A stretch of 64,000 bases of DNA from JAGOTP01 sp964582475 (GCA_964582475.1 CAZOQS010000001.1:310001-374000), one strand, 5' to 3'; shown: positions 34,401 through 42,921, counted from the first letter of the stretch. Numbers and translations: made by a program. The notes: generated by a model not told the origin, from the letters alone.

Positions 34401-37400
34401 ACAGAGGACTTCTCTTCGCTCCTAGTGAACTACTTATCAGCTTTTGCGGCACAGGGACCAAGGTCTTTCCAGGTTGGCCAGGCTCCTGGAGTAGGAGGTG
34501 CCTACGGAATGGGAGGCGAAGGACAGCTGCTCACAAATGGAGACTACTATTGGCGTGTGCTTGCAAGTGATGGGATTGCCCTCTCAGCTGCAGCTACGGC
34601 AAATGGTGGGGCAACTGCATTCACGGTCACGGGTGTGAATACCCCGCCCTCCATGCCTTCTGCTCTTGGTCCGGCCGATATGGTGGATGGCTCCGCGACA
34701 ACGACAAGCAATCCAATGTTAAATTTCACGCTCGTGGATCCAGATCTCGCTTCTACGGTGAGCTATACGATTCTGATCGATGATAGCTCGGACTTCCTTT
34801 CACCAGAGGTGGAGTACACCTCTAACTGGGCTCCGGCGGGCGATTACACGTTCCAAGTAGGGCAGGCGACGGGAACGGGGATCGCTACGTATACGGCTGG
34901 GTCTTTTGGGCAGGCACTTCCTGACGGAATGTACTATTGGATGGTTTCGGTAACGGATGGCATAGCGCCAGCCACGTCTACCGTCGCGAATGGCGGAGCG
35001 GTTGCGTTCGAGATTGCAGGAGGAAATGCGGCACCTGTTTCTCCATACAACCTTGGCCCGGCAGACCTTGTAGATGGTTCAAGTACGACAACAAATAACC
35101 CAATCTTCAACTTCATGGTCGCGGATGGGGATGTAGGGGATCAGGTAGCCTATCAAATTGAAGTTGATAATTCTTCAGATTTCGGTTCGCTATTGCTCGC
35201 CTTCAGCTCTGAGCCGGGTGCGCCAGGAGAGAAGAGTTTCCAGGTTGGTCAGGCGGAAGGGATGGGGATCGGGGCATACATTGTTGGGAGTTCTGGTCAA
35301 ACGTTGCCAGCGGGAAATATCTACTGGCGTGTGATTGCGCACGACGGTTCCGTGTACTCGGCATACACCATCGCACGCGGTCTTGGCCAAGTTGCTTTCG
35401 CAGTATCCTCCGGAAATGCGGGTCCTTCTGACCCGACCTCGCTTGGTCCCGTTGATCTGACGGATAGCTCCACGACGAGTACGAATACCCCTATCTTCAA
35501 TTTCATGACCGCAGACCCTGATGGGGCGGATAAACTTCGGTACTTCATTCAAATTGACGATACCGTGGATTATAGCTCTCCACTGGTCGAATATGTATCT
35601 GCTTCTGGGACGCAGGGCGTTCGTTCATTCCAAGTAGGTCAGGCGGAAGGAGATGGTACATATACCGTTGGTTCTGCCGGTCAAACATTGCCTAACGGAG
35701 ACTATTTCTGGCGTGTGCGTACAAGTGATGGCTACGTAGACTCTGGTTTTGCAGAAGCGACGAACGGTGGTCCGATCGCCTTTACGGTAAATGCCAACGC
35801 AATGCCGAATGCTCCATCTGGGTTAGGTCCTGCCACGGTAGTGAAGGGTTCCACGACGAGTACTCAGCCTATTTTCCAATTCACGATTACGGACCCTGAT
35901 GGAGCGGATACGGTAAAATACTGGATTGAGATTGATGATAGCTCGGACTTTGCAAGCCTAGTAGTCTCCTATCGAAGTGATCTGCTGGCTCAGGGGGCAC
36001 ACACCTTCCAGGTGGGTCAGCCAGGAACAATCGGGATTGGGGGAAACCATCAGGAAGGTGGATTTGGTCAGGGACTTACGAACGGTTCTTATTACTGGCG
36101 TGTCAAAACTCTCGACGCAAGCGGTCTGGTATCGAGTTATACAACCGCTAATGGAGGAGCTGTTGCGTTTGTAGTAGCAGGAGGAAACACTGCTCCTTCA
36201 TCTCCATCCTCCCTTGGGCCAGCGGACATGGTAGATGGCTCTACGACGAGTACGAACAATCCGGTCTTCAACTTCACAGTCGCGGATGCAGATCCCGGAG
36301 CGATCCTTGCTTATACTATTTACATTGACAATAACTCTGACTTCTCTTCACCTGTAGTAGTGCATAGTGATGATTGGGATGCAGCAGGCGTACGTACATT
36401 CCAGGTGGGGCAGGCAACGGGAACCGGAGTGGCCTATTATACGACCGGAAACGTTGGCCAGACCCTTCCGGACGGTAATTACTATTGGATGGTTTCGGTT
36501 TCGGACTCGTTTGGTTCTTCCCCGGCTACGGTGGCGAATGGTGGAGCAATCGCGTTCGTTGTGGATGCGGTAGCTAACCTCGCTCCTTCGGCGCCTTCCA
36601 GTCTTGGTCCTACGGCTCTTGTTGATGGCTCGACCACAAGTACAGATAATCCGACATTTACCTTCACGCTGAACGATCCGGACGACGCAGAAATTATGTA
36701 CTACATCATCACGGTTGATGATACATCCGATTTTAGCTCACCTGTCACCGTATATACTTCTGTCGCAGGATCCGAAGGAGAGGGTGCGCGTTCTTTCCAA
36801 ATGGGTCAGGCTGCGGGGCTGGGAGTCTATTCTGTCGGAGCATCCAGTCAAACACTTACAGATGGATCCTACTACTGGCGTGTAACCGCCTGTGATGATG
36901 AAGACTGTACGGGTCCTACGACAGCAAATAGTGGAGCGATCGCGTTTGTCGTTGATACCGTTGCGAATAGTAACCCGAACTTGCCGTCGAGCTTAGGTCC
37001 GGCAGATCTTGTGGATGGTTCAACGACGAGTACGGCTACGCCGACATTCCGGTTCACACTCACCGACCCAGATGTAGCTGACACCCTTCAGTATGTGTTT
37101 CAGATAGATGACTCTTCAGACTTTGGCTCGCTGATCGTCAATTACAGTTCGCTGCAGGAAGCGCAAGGCACGAAAACCTTCCAGGTTGGGCAGGCGGCAG
37201 GAGACGGTGTGTATACGTCTGGCTCTGGTGGTCAAGTCCTTTCCAACGGGAGCTACTATTGGCGCGTCTTGGCCTACGATCCTTCTGTTGCAGGGTCTGG
37301 TGCATCCACAGCGAATGGTGGCGCTGTCGCGTTTGAGGTAGATACAGATTTACGCTTAGTTCAATTCGGTACCTCAGCTGGATCTAGCCTTGAAAGTGTT

Positions 37401-38816
37401 ACAGCGACAAGTGTCAGAATCGTCTTGGATGCGGTCCATTCTTCTGATGTAACCGTAAGTTATGCAGTCACAGGTGGAACGGCTACTGGTTCAGGAACAG
37501 ACTTTACGTCAATCTTGGCAGCGACCCCGATAACGATTACAGCAGGTCAGACCTCGACCACGTTTGACTTTAGCATCGTAAATGACTCGATCGCTGAATC
37601 GAACGAGACAATTATCTTTACCCTCTCTAGTCCAGTTGCAGCGACCTTGGGCGGACGGACAACCTATACCTACACCATTACGGATAACGACACGGTAGGA
37701 GCTACGTTGTCTGAGACTGGCTTGGCGGTAACGGAAGGGAGTACGACAGATACCTACACCGTCGCTCTGAATACACAGCCAACTTCCACGGTCCAGATTC
37801 TCCTCTCTACGACAAGCACTCAGTTCACTCTCTCGACGTCAACGCTCACGTTCACCACATCCAACTGGGATACGCCGCAAACGGTGACAGTCACAGCGGT
37901 AAACGATTCCTCCGTCGAATCAACAGCTACAGGCTGGATCACACATACAGCTTCGTCTACCGGTGAGTATGTTGTTTCTCTGGCTATCAACACCATTACG
38001 GTCACCATTACCGATAACGACGTCGCTCCAAGTAGTGGCGGCGGAGGAGGCGGGGGTGGAGGAGGTGGTGGCGGCGGAGGGGGTGGAGGAGGCAGTAACG
38101 TCTCGAGTCTCACGCAGACAACCACTACGACGTCGGCAACCACAACCGTGGTAACGCCAATCGTGATTATCTCAGAGCCGACTCCCGTGATAGAAGAGAT
38201 CGTTCCAGTTGTTACGCCTGAGCCGCAGACAAATGGTGGATGTCCTGTCATTACAACACCTTTCATCAACGCAATAGATCGTACCTGTCTCCTGTCTTTC
38301 CTTGGACTTACCGCACCAGACGAAGCAGCTGAACTCCGGGCACGTCAGGGTGTGACGGCGGATGCAAAAGAATTCGGTCTCAGAGTCTACGGAGGTCAGA
38401 TGGATCTCTACTCAAACTTCATTGCCTACGGAAACTCCTATGTAACGCGTCGTCTTGGAGAGCGTGAACGTCGTGCAGTTGTCCGCGATACCCTTCAAGT
38501 GATCGGGTACGGCGCGAAAGCAGAAGACTTCCATCGCATGACGATTGGTCTGAAGCCAATCACTCGTAACATCGGAGCGGAGCAACGTCAGGTCCCCGTT
38601 GTGCGCGACCTATTCCGCAAGATGTACAAACATGATCCGAACTTCAAAAATCCAAAAGACGACTTAGCCTGGAACGTGCTCATGTATCGCATCCGCTTTA
38701 CGCGTGATCTAAAAGTAGAGCAGCAGGGGATCGTGAAGTTCCGCTCGATCTTCCGTCGTGTGCCGGTTACGCCGCTCGATTGGTCGGCGGTCCGCGCACT
38801 CGGGTATATCAAATAA
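31500..38816 (+). CDS. Giant repeat-containing surface protein
   Basis: The 2438-residue protein has an N-terminal signal/anchor (hydrophobic stretch near residues 30-50) and a Cys-containing ADNWSCLAVPG module. A long Thr/Gly-rich beta-helix-like stretch runs to about residue 660, followed by a beta domain with SVYVLLKD and TETTPSSGIF. Nine Fn3-like repeats span 789-1948 (each with SLGPADLVDGSTTST, IDDSSDF, FQVGQA, YYWRV). Two Calx-beta-like domains end in ITDND, then come a run of 19 glycines (2180-2198) and a C-terminal domain (about 2320-2438) shared with the protein at 42922. It is probably an adhesin or S-layer-like protein. Confidence 0.92.
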   Translation: MFSPFISTKKTLPVGRRTEMLQPWVLRGLGVFALMLVSVLGLSHSASAATCTFASTEALNSFNVADNWSCLAVPGVGDDVVIPAATTTNLAVPINVGSLSISGTLFTDSHAMTVVGTTDILSGGLLLNSTSDWQFDGAVTNDGTVTLADGHATSSVQITNTGTWNGGTGTLAMTGTGNIWLGAGAVDPGTGRVRMTGDAGDAYFTLASFYNLDVVNTGLSSPYPQGQFTIANDLYIESGSSFTFNNLSVVISGDFINDGTVLLTSSISNTNAVGGDLSNSGTLICAGPCTLYVGGALVNTGDFSTSANVDVHFSGAAGQSVSGLVWNSMTVDKPMGAVVLTASTTVMNALTLTSGEFIVATDPLSVHGTTTVQSNMVFSAVDAPLYFAGQVTSTGAIYLGASTTQFMAELINNGELQLESGFTTTTLSITNNGSIYGGSATFVLMSDFTTTGTFIPGSGTVIYTGAEFIAPWNYHNLIARRASTSLSGSDISATVNGTLTVESGNTLNINNLGLTQTALSLNVRDWVNHGFVVFTDAGAPGFGPSVSSTGSIVTHGSFSLGAGSLLDIDGTIDTQGAGSYSFGALSHVRYTTTTPFTIFAETYGNLSLVGATSYFLDNTVTAVATTTIVTGATLDLNGQSFMADGDLVNEGEIFSLPGSHLHYDVDYLVFTSSTGDVVTSTYATHSVYVLLKDSGLNLDGTTPETVMITVTSTVAAGADSETITLTETTPSSGIFTNAAGLLVAASGIAVPDDGLLDLVANGDIQTTYVDADAVTADATSTSIVAFATPPNNAPFEPSALGPEDLWDGSTTSTLTPNFYFNLSDLDAMDDVGYQIQIDDTFDFSSPVVDYTSDLGVQGAFSFLVGQAAGTGVYTVGAESEPLTAGSYYWRVRALDAGSFSAYVLATSSGIVAFTTDGGNIAPSTPSALGPTDLVDGSSTSTGTMIFNFTLADDDVLDELAYIIQIDDTEDFSSLLVNYLSAFAAQGPRSFQVGQAPGVGGAYGMGGEGQLLTNGDYYWRVLASDGIALSAAATANGGATAFTVTGVNTPPSMPSALGPADMVDGSATTTSNPMLNFTLVDPDLASTVSYTILIDDSSDFLSPEVEYTSNWAPAGDYTFQVGQATGTGIATYTAGSFGQALPDGMYYWMVSVTDGIAPATSTVANGGAVAFEIAGGNAAPVSPYNLGPADLVDGSSTTTNNPIFNFMVADGDVGDQVAYQIEVDNSSDFGSLLLAFSSEPGAPGEKSFQVGQAEGMGIGAYIVGSSGQTLPAGNIYWRVIAHDGSVYSAYTIARGLGQVAFAVSSGNAGPSDPTSLGPVDLTDSSTTSTNTPIFNFMTADPDGADKLRYFIQIDDTVDYSSPLVEYVSASGTQGVRSFQVGQAEGDGTYTVGSAGQTLPNGDYFWRVRTSDGYVDSGFAEATNGGPIAFTVNANAMPNAPSGLGPATVVKGSTTSTQPIFQFTITDPDGADTVKYWIEIDDSSDFASLVVSYRSDLLAQGAHTFQVGQPGTIGIGGNHQEGGFGQGLTNGSYYWRVKTLDASGLVSSYTTANGGAVAFVVAGGNTAPSSPSSLGPADMVDGSTTSTNNPVFNFTVADADPGAILAYTIYIDNNSDFSSPVVVHSDDWDAAGVRTFQVGQATGTGVAYYTTGNVGQTLPDGNYYWMVSVSDSFGSSPATVANGGAIAFVVDAVANLAPSAPSSLGPTALVDGSTTSTDNPTFTFTLNDPDDAEIMYYIITVDDTSDFSSPVTVYTSVAGSEGEGARSFQMGQAAGLGVYSVGASSQTLTDGSYYWRVTACDDEDCTGPTTANSGAIAFVVDTVANSNPNLPSSLGPADLVDGSTTSTATPTFRFTLTDPDVADTLQYVFQIDDSSDFGSLIVNYSSLQEAQGTKTFQVGQAAGDGVYTSGSGGQVLSNGSYYWRVLAYDPSVAGSGASTANGGAVAFEVDTDLRLVQFGTSAGSSLESVTATSVRIVLDAVHSSDVTVSYAVTGGTATGSGTDFTSILAATPITITAGQTSTTFDFSIVNDSIAESNETIIFTLSSPVAATLGGRTTYTYTITDNDTVGATLSETGLAVTEGSTTDTYTVALNTQPTSTVQILLSTTSTQFTLSTSTLTFTTSNWDTPQTVTVTAVNDSSVESTATGWITHTASSTGEYVVSLAINTITVTITDNDVAPSSGGGGGGGGGGGGGGGGGGGSNVSSLTQTTTTTSATTTVVTPIVIISEPTPVIEEIVPVVTPEPQTNGGCPVITTPFINAIDRTCLLSFLGLTAPDEAAELRARQGVTADAKEFGLRVYGGQMDLYSNFIAYGNSYVTRRLGERERRAVVRDTLQVIGYGAKAEDFHRMTIGLKPITRNIGAEQRQVPVVRDLFRKMYKHDPNFKNPKDDLAWNVLMYRIRFTRDLKVEQQGIVKFRSIFRRVPVTPLDWSAVRALGYIK
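33868..37345 (+). repeat. Nine tandem Fn3-like coding repeats
   Basis: Nine copies of about 385 bp, each coding about 125 residues, each opening with an LGP-x-x-x-V-DGS-TTST segment. They diverge at DNA level but keep the protein pattern, which suggests old duplication with selection rather than recent slippage. Confidence 0.9.
38037..38093 (+). repeat. Poly-glycine tract, 19 codons
   Basis: Nineteen Gly codons using all of GGC, GGA, GGG and GGT. The mixed codons argue against slippage or an assembly artefact. The tract links the Calx-beta-like domains to a Thr-rich stretch and the C-terminal domain. Confidence 0.9.
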
Positions 38817-38834
38817 TTTACTCTTATCATCACT

Positions 38835-38897
38835 ATGGCCAAGGGCAACAACGCTCAGCAGAAGAAGGTAAAGAAGCCAAAGAAGGACAAGAAATAG
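38835..38897 (+). CDS. 20-residue Lys-rich peptide
   Basis: The ORF reads MAKGNNAQQKKVKKPKKDKK and stops at 38897. It starts 18 bp after the giant gene stop and ends just before a terminator, so it fits within a transcription unit. Similar short MAKG...KKPKK proteins occur as hypotheticals in many bacteria, from my memory of annotation. With ten lysines it might bind nucleic acid or ribosomes. Its small size keeps the confidence moderate. Confidence 0.55.
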   Translation: MAKGNNAQQKKVKKPKKDKK

Positions 38898-38914
38898 GTT
38901 GGTGGCTGAATAGA

Positions 38915-38949
38915 AAAACACACCCCTTCGAAAAGAGAGGGTGTGTTTT
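38915..38949. terminator. Bidirectional intrinsic terminator
   Basis: AAAACACACCC pairs with GGGTGTGTTTT. It lies between the surface-protein unit (+) and the 38967 gene (-). Confidence 0.88.
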
Positions 38950-38966
38950 ATAAACGAGACAAGGAT

Positions 38967-40139
38967 TTACTGAATCTGCTGTTCCGAACGAATCTTCATC
39001 GCATACCGTCGGTTCTGATAGAGCTTGGTGACGGCGGTGTTGATGATCCAGGCGAGAATAACCACGAGCGTGAAGAAGATGAGGCCGACGGAGGTGAATT
39101 TGGGCAGAGATTCTTTTCCAAGATGCGCGATCATGGCCGCAACCACGTTTACGATCGTGATCAGCTGCAGGGCGGACAAGGCGTTTTTTGTGCCCTTTTG
39201 TTGAACGTCTGCGCAGTCCGCCAGGGCACTGTCTAAGTAGTTTTTTGTCATCGTCCACAAAGAACGAATGTACTTATGTGTGTCCAAGAGCGTTTCAAAC
39301 TTGAACTGGAAGAGCGCGCGTAATGATTCATCGATCGCCTGGCCATTCGCGATCTTTTGACGGACGGGGAGATAGATGTCCATTTGTGCAATGCGCGCAT
39401 CAATCAACATGATTGTTTTTTGATAGCCCTGAAGCTCTTCCCGGAGCAGATCGATGTCATCGTTTTTCATCATCCCTCGATCTTTTATGTGCTGAATCTT
39501 CTCCCAAATGATTCGATGGAGGGCGAGGTAGCGATGAAGTTGCGTTTTGAACTCGCGAAAGAAAATCTGGCTTTCAATTAATTCACGTGCAAGCTCCTGG
39601 CTGTGAAGATTGTTGATTAAAATCAGGCCACTCCCTCGGTAGACTTCGACCTCTTGGCTGGCAAGATGTGAATAGGCTTCCTCGTTAAAATCCGCATACA
39701 GCTTTTTTACATCAGCGGGTTTCGCCTCATCGAGCGTAATGATGTATGGCAAGATAGTTGAAATGTTCGCGAGTTCCTTTGGGACGGGCGCACCTTTGCT
39801 AAAGATGAGCGAAATGCTCTTTGAGAGCTTCGTGTCATAGTATTCTTTGATGAAAGCGGCATCTTTTTTCACACTTTTAGAAGCGGCTAACTCAAGTACC
39901 ATGAGCCCATCTTCGTAGATCCGGTACAAAAGACCAGAGGTTGTTTCGACTAAAATATACTCCAATGGTCCGTTCTCGCGGGAAACCTGTTTGATCCCAA
40001 GTTGCGTTCTCGCTTTTTTTACCGCCTGCTTGTCTAAGAGCGGCGAGCCCTCTCCGTGCTGGAAAAATTCCCAGAGCTCCGAGAGATGGAGTGTGGTTCG
40101 CTGAAACCAGCCCCCAATAAAGACTTTTTGAACGTGCAT
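38967..40139 (-). CDS. Unknown protein with C-terminal membrane hairpin
   Basis: The 390-residue protein has a soluble N-terminal region, a long helical stretch (about 200-320, heptad-like) and two membrane helices near the C-terminus (about 330-375) ending in a basic tail. This order recalls CorA-type and RMD1/YagE-type membrane proteins, but the CorA GMN motif is absent. Family and function are not recognised. It stands between two terminators. Confidence 0.75.
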   Translation of the reverse strand: MHVQKVFIGGWFQRTTLHLSELWEFFQHGEGSPLLDKQAVKKARTQLGIKQVSRENGPLEYILVETTSGLLYRIYEDGLMVLELAASKSVKKDAAFIKEYYDTKLSKSISLIFSKGAPVPKELANISTILPYIITLDEAKPADVKKLYADFNEEAYSHLASQEVEVYRGSGLILINNLHSQELARELIESQIFFREFKTQLHRYLALHRIIWEKIQHIKDRGMMKNDDIDLLREELQGYQKTIMLIDARIAQMDIYLPVRQKIANGQAIDESLRALFQFKFETLLDTHKYIRSLWTMTKNYLDSALADCADVQQKGTKNALSALQLITIVNVVAAMIAHLGKESLPKFTSVGLIFFTLVVILAWIINTAVTKLYQNRRYAMKIRSEQQIQ

Positions 40140-40159
40140 AGCCCCAAGGATAGCATATT

Positions 40160-40193
40160 CTAAAACACTTCTCCCATGGGGGAAGTGTTTTAG
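40160..40193 (-). terminator. Intrinsic terminator
   Basis: CTAAAACACTTC pairs with GAAGTGTTTTAG, with extra G/C pairs inside. It ends the minus-strand gene at 40215. Confidence 0.85.
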
Positions 40194-40214
40194 AGCTTCT
40201 GTAGAAACAGGGCG

Positions 40215-41177
40215 TTATTTTATACTGATGAGCTTGGCTAGAATCCAGCCACTCTTGGTACCAAACTGAACCCGTACCCAGCCATTCTTTTGCTCCAACA
40301 CTTCATAGGGGGTTTTTACCTTTGTTGTTCCTACGACCTTTGCATTCGTGGACGGAAGCATCCGTACGTTGACACGAGTAGGGGATGTAGCGAATTTTCT
40401 TGGAGCGACCTTTACGGCCGGAGGGGGTGACGTGAGGGGAGAGGACGTTTTAGCAGGTGCTTGAGCAGGAGTGCTCACCTCAATGATTGGTGCTACAAGC
40501 GGAATCGCTTGAGCGCGTGTCTTTTCTAAGATGGTATTTGATTCACATTTTTTGGTTACCGGATCAATACTTGCTCCTTGGGCACACTTGCATTGGGTCG
40601 GCATGTCTACCGCTGCAAGAGGACCAAGTCGTTCCTTGCACACCTCAAACAGGGACCGACACGTGTTTACGAGTGGATCAAGTACGAATCCATTTTTGCA
40701 AGTACAACTTTTTTCAAAGAAGTTCCATTCGGATGCTTCGCCCTGATGCGCGGTGCAGTAGGATTGGACGGTGACACAGGTATTTAAGACGGCAAAAAAT
40801 CCCGGACGACATTTGCAGGCTCTCGACTGTTCTCGATCTGAAAACATTGGGCAGACACTCGTAGAGAGCTCGCCTTCTAGGACGCCTACCTGTGTTTGGA
40901 TAGTTCTCGTGAGTTTTAGTTCCTCCTCGCGTGGATCTTTGGTGTTTGGATTATAGGTGCTTGGCGTATAGGAGCTCCCAGCGCACATACTCATCGAGCT
41001 GAAAGAGACCGTGCTGTTTCTCCATCCGTCGTAACAGATAACGGAGCCATCGAGGTCGCTCCCTGCGCTGCAGTTAACGCCTCCGTGACTTGAGCATGCA
41101 CCTGAAGCAGCGAAGACGGGGGAGGTCGTGAGGGCAATGGACGCCATCGCGAGCAGGCTGAGAAGAAAGAGTTTCAT
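40215..41177 (-). CDS. Secreted Cys-rich protein with SH3b domain
   Basis: The 320-residue protein has a signal peptide (1-23). A Cys-rich region with three EGF-like knots of the type C-K-C-x-x-G-F (CKCRPGFF, CTCKNGFV, CKCAQGAS) covers about 85-215. A Pro/Thr/Ala-rich linker follows, then a C-terminal bacterial SH3 domain (RVNVRMLPSTNAKVVG to GWILAKLIS). SH3b domains usually bind cell-wall peptides or glycan, so wall attachment is likely. The EGF-like repeats are unusual for such a small bacterium. Confidence 0.85.
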   Translation of the reverse strand: MKLFLLSLLAMASIALTTSPVFAASGACSSHGGVNCSAGSDLDGSVICYDGWRNSTVSFSSMSMCAGSSYTPSTYNPNTKDPREEELKLTRTIQTQVGVLEGELSTSVCPMFSDREQSRACKCRPGFFAVLNTCVTVQSYCTAHQGEASEWNFFEKSCTCKNGFVLDPLVNTCRSLFEVCKERLGPLAAVDMPTQCKCAQGASIDPVTKKCESNTILEKTRAQAIPLVAPIIEVSTPAQAPAKTSSPLTSPPPAVKVAPRKFATSPTRVNVRMLPSTNAKVVGTTKVKTPYEVLEQKNGWVRVQFGTKSGWILAKLISIK

Positions 41178-41221
41178 ACGTTGTTATGAAGGCAATATGC
41201 GAGCTTTCGTCCACAAAGTCA

Positions 41222-41249
41222 AAAGACTTCCCCTTTCGGGGAAGTCTTT
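41222..41249 (-). terminator. Terminator of tRNA-Lys
   Basis: AAAGACTTCCCC pairs with GGGGAAGTCTTT around TTTC, 2 bp after the tRNA CCA end on the minus strand. Confidence 0.88.
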
Positions 41250-41251
41250 CA

Positions 41252-41327
41252 TGGTGCGACGGCTGGGATTCGAACCCAGGACCTTGGGCTTAAGAGGCCC
41301 CTGCTCTACCAGCTGAGCTACCGTCGC
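41252..41327 (-). tRNA. tRNA-Lys (CTT)
   Basis: Acceptor GCGACGG/CCGTCGC, D-stem GCTC/GAGC, anticodon loop CTCTTAA (CTT), T-arm CTGGG TTCGAAT CCCAG, discriminator A, CCA encoded. The outermost anticodon-stem pair is a G-A mismatch. Confidence 0.96.
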
Positions 41328-41373
41328 AAATCGCTGATTTGTGCCAGGAGTATAGGAAATGACGCCCCGACTG

Positions 41374-41970
41374 TCAATCGACGGACAGGGGGCGAATTTC
41401 GGCTGTTTCGAGGAGGGGAAGGTCGCGATGATACCCCGGGTTGCGCCCATCAAAGGCGGTAGACAGGATCTGGAGCGTATCTCCATGTGATACGAGCAAG
41501 ATCGTTTCATCCTTAAATTGTTCTTCCAGATCGTGAATGACGCTCAATCCACGATTCAATACGTCTTGCGCGGACTCCGCTCCGAACGCCCCTCGCTGAT
41601 CGTTTATCTCATCTTGATCCCAGACCTGTTGATAGCCCGTGTTTGGTCCAAGTTCCAATGTCCCAAAGAAGCGCTCGCGGAGGCGTGGTTCGAGTTCGAC
41701 ATTTGCGGTTCCAAGCGCTGCGCTTACGAGTTCCGCTGTTTCTTTGCAACGCCTGAAGTCAGAAGAGACGATCAGAAGATCGGCGTTGAGTCCATGGATC
41801 TCTTGGGCGTAGTTCACCGATTCCTGGACCTGCTGTTTTCCTTTGTCTGATAAGCCGTACCCTTCGACTCCGTTTTTAGGATCGCTCACAATGAGACCGG
41901 CCTCATTTGCGAGGCTTTGCCCATGACGCATCATGAAATAACGGTTCTTGAGTGGGCGATTGGCAGGCAT
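41374..41970 (-). CDS. Histidine phosphatase (phosphoglycerate mutase-like)
   Basis: The 198-residue protein starts at the ATG at 41970. The phosphohistidine motif is MMRHGQSLANEAG, the second His is in VSHGDTL, and SSDFRRCKETA supplies the phosphate-binding Arg. This is the branch-1 histidine phosphatase family, which includes cofactor-dependent phosphoglycerate mutase and many broad phosphatases. Its short length favours a phosphatase. It lies between tRNA-Lys and tRNA-Arg. Confidence 0.9.
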   Translation of the reverse strand: MPANRPLKNRYFMMRHGQSLANEAGLIVSDPKNGVEGYGLSDKGKQQVQESVNYAQEIHGLNADLLIVSSDFRRCKETAELVSAALGTANVELEPRLRERFFGTLELGPNTGYQQVWDQDEINDQRGAFGAESAQDVLNRGLSVIHDLEEQFKDETILLVSHGDTLQILSTAFDGRNPGYHRDLPLLETAEIRPLSVD

Positions 41971-42030
41971 AGATAGCTCATTCAATCACGGTTGCCGAAC
42001 GGGTTCAAATCACGTAGGATTTGCTCGCTT

Positions 42031-42107
42031 GCACCCCTAGCTCAGCTGGATAGAGCGCTTCCCTCCGAAGGAAGAGGTCAGACGTTCGAATCGTCTGGGG
42101 TGCACCA
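42031..42107 (+). tRNA. tRNA-Arg (CCG)
   Basis: Acceptor GCACCCC/GGGGTGC, D-stem GCTC/GAGC, anticodon stem CTTCC/GGAAG with loop CTCCGAA, T-arm AGACG TTCGAAT CGTCT, discriminator A and encoded CCA. Its 3' end abuts a decayed recombinase. Confidence 0.97.
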
Positions 42108-42383
42108 TAGTCCACCTTCCGAAAAGGAAGACGGATGACATAGCACAAAATCCCTTATCTGCGAGGGATTTTGTGTTATTTGGAGCGTGATGCGAGTTAG
42201 ATCCTGCTCGTCTGCGGGTGTAAGGGTGATTTGGTGATTAGAGATGACTTGAAATGGTTTTTTGACTTCAAAAGAGAGCTTTTTGCCACTTAATACAAAG
42301 TTAGAGCCAATGGCACGAAGAACCAGCTTCTTGTCTTCGGCTAATCCGTTCTCGTAGGCACGTCTTCTTCTTCGTGCCCACAT
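42078..42383 (-). pseudogene. Remnant of a serine recombinase C-terminus
   Basis: Only the last part of a protein is left. Its stretch AYENGLAEDKKLVLRAIGSN, followed by FVLSGKKLSFEVKKPF, fits the C-terminus of resolvase-type site-specific recombinases common in CPR genomes (pattern F/Y-ENG-x-x-x-K-x-x-L-x-A-IGSN-x-L-x-x-K-L). No resolvase catalytic domain lies upstream, and the frame runs into the tRNA-Arg gene before a stop. Position at the tRNA 3' end is the classic integration site, so this is probably scar tissue of an integrated element. Confidence 0.6.
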
Positions 42384-42769
42384 TCTCGGATGTCAGAAAC
42401 GAAAAGTTACGACGTTGGTCATCAACAACTAAATGAATAAACCAATGACCCGTTCGTCGCTCGAACGCAGTATCCGAGCTCTTAACAAATCCCAAAAAAC
42501 ATCGCCCTTCGGGATCAGGATAAGAAAATTTCATCGAGATACGACGCATCGTTAGCCATATGCGCGGAACTGCTCCCTAACATTTTGAGCTCCAATGATG
42601 CCCCTCCAGAGATGGGATGCCTTCCCATAACCAAGTATATATCGCTCTGGGAGCGCGAGTGACCGTACGTACCAAAGTTCAGCGACCGAATAGAAGGTGC
42701 AGTGCTCGCTGAGATCGAGAACGCAATGTCTGGCAGGTTTGAACGATTGTCATGATCAGTAAAAAACAC
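42301..42769 (-). pseudogene. Frameshifted unidentified coding remnant
   Basis: Two overlapping minus-strand frames (42515-42769 and 42301-42549) each look protein-like. The first contains GQNCVFFTDHDNRSNLPDIA reading in from further upstream; the second contains GRCFLGFVKSSDTAFERRTG. They would join by one frameshift near 42530-42550. Together with the recombinase scrap they fill the 814-bp gap between tRNA-Arg and the next gene. I cannot name the family; a pilin-like or phage-derived origin is possible. Confidence 0.35.
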
Positions 42770-42921
42770 ACAATTTTGACCTGATTCGGCCTTCCAGCAA
42801 CACCTTCTACTCGTATCCAGGAATGTTTTTTAGCTTTATGTAACGGAGTGTTCGTAACTATTTGCCCCCCCTCTGCGAGCCTGCTATCCTTGGGGTGCTA
42901 CTTTTACATTTTAATTTATAT

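Noticed and set aside
34547..37084. Several minus-strand frames of about 60-75 codons in the giant gene
   Set aside because: They repeat the same antisense sequence (KLKIG, VVEPSTRSAGP) in each Fn3-like repeat and are mirror images of the coding repeats.
33868..37345. Tandem repeats considered as a CRISPR array
   Set aside because: Units are about 385 bp, coding, and diverged; there are no short identical repeats with unique spacers and no cas genes.
38037..38093. Poly-glycine tract as a sequencing or assembly artefact
   Set aside because: All four Gly codons are mixed irregularly and the frame stays open on both sides.
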